Shown here: piece by piece, positions 61,958 through 64,000 of the stretch
How positions within the stretch are numbered: the first letter of the stretch is position 1
Layout: each line of letters opens with the position of its first letter
From: Ianthella basta
Lineage: Eukaryota > Porifera > Demospongiae > Verongiida > Ianthellidae
Direction of reading: 5' to 3'
Length of the DNA stretch: 64,000 nucleotides
Assembly: GCA_964019415.1 (NCBI GenBank)
Contig: OZ025884.1
Location: 5,401,733 to 5,465,732, forward strand
Program-made: the position numbers and the translations under genes
The notes under the pieces: model-generated
The model's database searches: none
Told to the model about the DNA's origin: nothing
What the model saw: the letters and a program-made list of their open reading frames with translations, nothing else

Positions 61958-63530
61958 ATGCATCCACAATACATCACACACATACAGCCACTACAACTGA
62001 ATAGCGAAGCCATTGGTTGGAATAAGTACCACAAAGAAGTCTTGCCTAGCATCTCTCAACACAGGAACTGACAGACACGCTAAAAATAGGAGTAATGTCC
62101 ATTGCAAGAATCTCATATCTTAACACACAAAAATGTCAAAGGAAGTGAGACATGAAATGTGTCATTATAAATGCCAGTCAAAGAGATTATCACAAAATAC
62201 CAACCTTGGTCTGACTGCATCCCAAATTAACAGTCCCAAAATAGGCATCCTGAAGCAGAAAGAGGTAAAGAAAGAGGTATTTGTAATGCAGCAGTGCTAA
62301 AATCACAACTGGTGCTAATCGATGCCTTCCTTTATACACCACTTCAGATACAGCACACAAAGACAACAGCAGTATGCACACAACCTCATGCAATGGATAC
62401 AATGTGTAAGATCCAAGCAAATCTGTGCAATTACACCCAATCAGATTCGCCCCACAATCACGTATTACATCATCACACATCAAACCAGGACCACATCCAC
62501 ACCAGCAGTCTCATTGTGCTGCCACAATTCAATGAATATAATTACTTAATTTGATACTCTACACTTTGAAAGAATATAAAGTTTGCAGTTACTATGGCAA
62601 CAAGATAATACTACCTTCACATTCAAATGGCACTTCATATATAAATTGGCAGTTTGTGCCCTCTTCCTCCCCTCCCTTTTCCTCCCCCCTTCCTTCCTTC
62701 CCCTCCCCTCCCAAAGGGGACCAGCAGGTACAACATTGAACGGTATGCCCCACCTCAGCTGGGACACGTCTGATGGCTAAAACAGCAAACACAAGCTAAG
62801 GTTAAAACCACCGAGCACACACACGCACGCACGCACACACACACACACACACACAGTGACACACACACACACACAGTGACACACACACACACACAGTGAC
62901 ACACACACACACACACACAGTGACACACAGCCCTGGTTCACGCAGTTCTATGCCGGTGACTTCAATTTGTACACCCATGTGCTCAATAAGTGTTAGTGAG
63001 TGCAGGGAGGGGCCATCGCAGTCCAGCTGCAAACAGCATACATACGCACGTACGGCGCACACCGTAGCACCACGGCGTGCTGTCTAAATACTGTAGCTCT
63101 AGCCAAGTGGTTTTACACATAAAAACACACACACACACAGGCTGGTTGTTGGTTGTTGGAAAGCGCATTGCTAGCTCTCGGGCGCATTTGACTTAGAAAG
63201 AGAGATACATCTACATCCCCGCCCTAGGTGGTCACTCACCATAGCTCCCTTGTTCGAGGGGAACCGTGTACCTTTGAGTTGCTTTACTGGGGAGTCGGGG
63301 CCGCGCGGGATGTCGGAGTGTTCCATATGCCCCACGCCGTTCTCCGGCTTTTCTTCCGAAGGCTGTCTCTTCAGTTGCACCGGCATCGACATGAGGTCTT
63401 GCAGAAACGATACCGGAGCGATAAGCGTCAGAAGTAGCAGACCGTAGGACGGTCGCACAGAGAGGGGTCCAGGAAATCTAGTCGACCCAAGGCGAACAGA
63501 GCCGGGCACCACTTCCTCATCAATCCACAC
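42197..63530 (-). CDS. PDE8: PDE8-type cAMP phosphodiesterase (REC-PAS-catalytic), 24 exons
   Basis: Exons: 63240-63530, about 62930-63026, 62205-62249, 55040-55230, 54499-54693, 53738-53822, 53293-53394, 52745-52783, 51413-51504, 51197-51282, 50319-50425, 49865-49942, 49677-49772, 49508-49550, 49042-49168, 48519-48612, 47112-47219, 46044-46174, 45776-45862, 44577-44685, 44127-44276, 43842-43922, 43646-43694 and 42197-42369 (TAG, or splicing at 42281). Phase is kept throughout, giving about 885 residues. The REC-like domain begins [10 protein letters not shown] and has [11 protein letters not shown] reads [15 protein letters not shown] and [12 protein letters not shown]. Catalytic metal and active-site motifs are intact: [44 protein letters not shown] and the glutamine-switch segment VQFIDFF. 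REC plus PAS is unique to PDE8 among animal PDEs. The donor of exon 2 lies inside a GT repeat and is not resolved. Arg-Arg-Ser stretches (RRPSL, ARRSLGS) could be PKA sites. Confidence 0.93.
42469..42566. repeat. (CA)n microsatellite
   Basis: Last PDE8 intron; it ends with a CGCG interruption. Confidence 0.9.
42706..43545. mobile_element. Inverted-repeat element in the last PDE8 intron, with short ORFs
   Basis: The left end (CTCGTGCGAGTGAAAATCTC at 42731) and the inverted right end (CTCATATGAGTAAGAAATAT, 43540 leftward) are similar over about 35 bases and each contains small palindromes. Inside are a plus-strand frame from ATG 42766 ([15 protein letters not shown]) and another at 42876-43244, neither recognised. 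Confidence 0.45.
45310..45361. repeat. Two copies of a 27-base unit (CTTCCAGCTGGTGGAAAG)
   Basis: Tandem duplication with an internal palindrome TTCCAGCTGG(T)GGAA, in a PDE8 intron. Confidence 0.9.
45937..46024. repeat. (GT)n microsatellite
   Basis: PDE8 intron; on the sense strand it is (CA)n starting about 20 bases downstream of the donor of exon 46044-46174. Confidence 0.95.
46385..46503. pseudogene. Broken tRNA-like/SINE remnant with halves in opposite orientation
   Basis: On the minus strand 46443-46408 holds a B-box (GGTTCGATTCC) and a tRNA-like 3' half. The matching 5' half (GGCGTCGTAGCTCAGTGGT, A-box) reads on the plus strand at 46483-46503. A normal tRNA would have both on one strand, so this is a rearranged remnant. 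Confidence 0.5.
46489..46900 (+). pseudogene. Ty3/gypsy retrotransposon integrase fragment, degenerate
   Basis: Two frames carry parts of an rve integrase core: [14 protein letters not shown] with the first catalytic Asp, then after a frameshift near 46605 a segment ending [20 protein letters not shown] with the catalytic Glu. The middle Asp position reads SASG instead of the usual S-D-N-G, so the active site is broken. It lies antisense in a PDE8 intron, with no LTRs or reverse transcriptase. Confidence 0.85.
48233..48375 (-). mobile_element. tRNA-derived SINE-like sequence
   Basis: Minus strand: A-box-like TGGTCTGGTGCTTAAGCC, B-box AGTTCGAACCC, spaced about as in a tRNA with an expanded middle. 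In a PDE8 intron. Confidence 0.5.
48450..48500. repeat. (CA)n microsatellite just after a PDE8 donor
   Basis: Sense-strand (GT)n; the donor of exon 48519-48612 reads CTGCAG|GTGTGTGTGTG. Confidence 0.9.
48760..48900. repeat. Interspersed repeat, copy B
   Basis: Matches 40905-41100 in blocks (TGGAATCATGC, ATTTTACGCCCTTTGAG, TTCTATAGCTACATA) and begins with a G10 run. Confidence 0.6.
49330..49401. repeat. (GT)n microsatellite
   Basis: PDE8 intron between exons 49042-49168 and 49508-49550. Confidence 0.95.
50577..51080. repeat. (CAGA)n-based minisatellite with higher-order period of about 250 bases
   Basis: ACAGACAG blocks mixed with CACACA and GACGGACCAAGGCAAACAG. The latter marker recurs at about 50,622 and 50,870, and a GGACCGAG(G/A)CAAAC variant at about 50,738 and 50,984. 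It fills the PDE8 intron between exons 50319-50425 and 51197-51282. Confidence 0.9.
52048..52130. repeat. (GT)n microsatellite
   Basis: PDE8 intron between exons 51413-51504 and 52745-52783. Confidence 0.95.
52981..53141 (-). mobile_element. MITE with TACAGTGGAACCTGTCTAA end, copy 1
   Basis: Minus-strand sequence from 53141 matches 54764-54943 along most of its length (AGACAGCCACCTGTGGGCC, TATAGAGAGGTGGCTGC). The terminal inverted repeat is seen clearly on one side only. Confidence 0.75.
53443..53580. repeat. 40-base tandem repeat, about 3.4 copies
   Basis: Unit CAGTATACTCCAGTGAAACT + CAGTACACTCAAGTAAAGTT; the two 20-base halves are themselves related. In a PDE8 intron. Confidence 0.95.
53989..54365. 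mobile_element. MITE with TCGAACGAATA ends and ATTCGAATATTCG palindromes
   Basis: Terminal inverted repeats TCGAACGAATA / TTATTCGTTCGA, with further inverted AACGAATATT blocks inside both ends. No transposase. In a PDE8 intron. Confidence 0.7.
54764..54943 (+). mobile_element. MITE CAGTGGAACC...GGTTCCACTG, copy 2
   Basis: The ends CAGTGGAACCCATCTAGGAC and TCTTAGACAGGTTCCACTG are inverted copies; TA follows the right end. Same family as 52981-53141, opposite orientation. Confidence 0.8.
55362..55680. repeat. (GT)n array followed by G-rich minisatellite
   Basis: GT array to 55444, then about 235 bases of GGTGGGTGGGACAGTGGGGA-type repeats with many G runs of 3-9, able in principle to form quadruplexes on the plus (antisense) strand. 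Confidence 0.9.
57166..57210. repeat. (GC)n(GT)n alternating tract
   Basis: GTGTGCGCGCGCGCGCGCGT followed by GT repeats, an alternating purine-pyrimidine tract of Z-DNA type. Confidence 0.9.
57571..57678. repeat. 20-base tandem repeat (CACAGTCACACCAAGTTGTGT), five copies
   Basis: Nearly perfect copies drifting from TTGTGT to TTGCAT on the right. Confidence 0.95.
57797..58048. repeat. Duplicated (GT)n arrays
   Basis: Two long GT arrays, each preceded by ATGTGCATGTGTGTGG (about 57,838 and 57,925), so a block of about 87 bases was duplicated. Confidence 0.9.
58590..58840. repeat. Tandem/palindromic repeat (CACCTCTCTAATGAGGACAG)
   Basis: Four copies of CACC(T/A)CTCT(A/G)A(A/T)G(A/G)(A/G)GACAGT-type units alternate with TGTGTACAAAACTACCT, period about 60 and 125 bases. 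Confidence 0.8.
60277..60422. repeat. 35-base tandem repeat, four copies
   Basis: Unit CCCTCTAACCACAACTACCA plus CCTACACCCACCAAT. Confidence 0.95.
60763..60810. repeat. (CA)n microsatellite
   Basis: Preceded by GCGCGCGTGCG, inside the large PDE8 intron. Confidence 0.9.
61863..61955. repeat. (CA)n microsatellite
   Basis: Nearly pure CA, inside the large PDE8 intron. Confidence 0.95.
62816..62930. repeat. (CA)n with repeated ACACAGTGACAC, at the PDE8 exon 2 donor
   Basis: Four CAGTGAC interruptions at about 20-base spacing. On the sense strand exon 2 runs into this GT-rich block without a clear boundary. Confidence 0.9.
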
Positions 63531-63755
63531 AACCGGCCGTTAGGTTCTTGCCCCTCGCCTCAAACAGCACCTCACTCCCTGTTTTGAGTAGGTATAAAAA
63601 TGAATTTGTAATGAAACAGCTATTACTTCCGATGTGCGAGTGCTTGCTTACAATATAGCCTATGCAATACACTAGTATTGACGCCGCTATGTAAACAATG
63701 TACACAATAAGGGCGTGTCCCTTGTGATATCGCTAAAGCCACGCCCCCAACGGAA
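63531..63755. promoter_or_regulatory. Bidirectional promoter between PDE8 and NDUFA6
   Basis: Only 225 bases separate the two divergent start codons. It contains GGGCGTGTCC (63711) and CCACGCCCCC (63739), which are GC/CACCC-box-like sites in opposite orientation. No TATA box. Confidence 0.55.
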
Positions 63756-63860
63756 ATGGCGTCCCAGGTGGTTCGCGCTGTGCCGAAGCCCTTTCTATCT
63801 TCCTCCTTTCTCGAAGCGAGAAGACGGGCCCTGAACCTGTATAGGGCATGGTACAGAGAG
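63756..63860 (+). CDS. NDUFA6: NDUFA6 (complex I LYR-motif subunit), first exon; rest beyond the window
   Basis: Thirty-five codons from ATG 63756 to a donor GAGAG|GTGAGC: MASQVVRAVPKPFLSSSFLE, then ARRRALNLYRAWYRE. The LYRxWYRE signature and the preceding ARRR match NDUFA6/B14, an accessory subunit at the matrix arm of mitochondrial NADH dehydrogenase that binds the acyl carrier protein. The remaining helices lie past base 64,000. Confidence 0.88.
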
Positions 63861-64000
63861 GTGAGCTATGACGAGTGGTTGGTATCGCTAAGACACCAAT
63901 GTGACCCACTTTTTACGCTAACGAACGCTGTTCATGAAACAAGTTCAGAGAATGGCATGCATGTAGTCACATGCGTTTTCTTCTGGAAGTCACGTACCTC

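Larger units (their letters stand above)
55231..62204. other. Large PDE8 intron (about 7 kb)
   Basis: No coding exon supported on either strand. It is mostly simple and tandem repeats, listed separately; stretches such as 55,730-57,130 and 58,850-60,270 show no recognisable structure. The ORFs here lack homology and splice context. Confidence 0.6.

Overview
The window is nuclear DNA from an animal, most likely an early-branching marine invertebrate such as a sponge. All genes are split by GT-AG introns, many of them short. The coding exons match conserved animal families, and the non-coding DNA is full of (CA)n/(GT)n microsatellites, small inverted-repeat elements, tRNA-like SINE pieces and hammerhead-ribozyme-like motifs. 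The phylum is an inference from gene content and repeat style; no ribosomal or mitochondrial marker is present. I built the exon models by joining splice sites by eye and checking that reading phase is kept across every junction.

Layout, left to right. (1) About 215-3636, minus strand: the N-terminal part of an ankyrin plus leucine-rich-repeat protein of LRRK1 type, cut by the left edge of the window. (2) 5957-8252, plus strand: a complete 11-exon OSTF1 gene (SH3 plus ankyrin repeats, 214 residues). (3) 9841-15534, with a tentative first exon to 15909, minus strand: a 12-exon KHDC4 (BLOM7) RNA-binding protein. (4) 16164-38014, minus strand: a giant transmembrane cadherin of about 6,300 residues. 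Almost the whole ectodomain lies in one exon of 18,199 bases. A membrane-adjacent/transmembrane exon and three cytoplasmic exons follow. Its 5' exon(s) with the signal peptide were not found with confidence. (5) 42197-63530, minus strand: a 24-exon PDE8-type cyclic nucleotide phosphodiesterase (REC, PAS and catalytic domains). (6) From 63756, plus strand: the first exon of the mitochondrial complex I LYR subunit NDUFA6, head-to-head with the PDE8 gene across about 225 bases.

The genes do not form a pathway. PDE8 removes cAMP, the LRRK1-like and OSTF1 proteins are signalling scaffolds, KHDC4 acts in splicing, NDUFA6 in respiration, and the cadherin at the cell surface. The most unusual object is the cadherin. 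It has about 57 extracellular cadherin (EC) repeats, and its cysteine-bearing and cysteine-free repeats alternate strictly for about 49 repeats. Every cysteine-type repeat has exactly two cysteines, in one of two arrangements that replace each other. This suggests a two-repeat structural unit stabilised by Ig-like or alternative disulfides. Secondary points of interest are an inverted pair of hammerhead-like motifs next to a duplicated 3' splice site at the start of the giant exon, a TA-flanked inverted-repeat element carrying an open reading frame in the cadherin's last intron, and several splice donors that sit directly on dinucleotide repeats.
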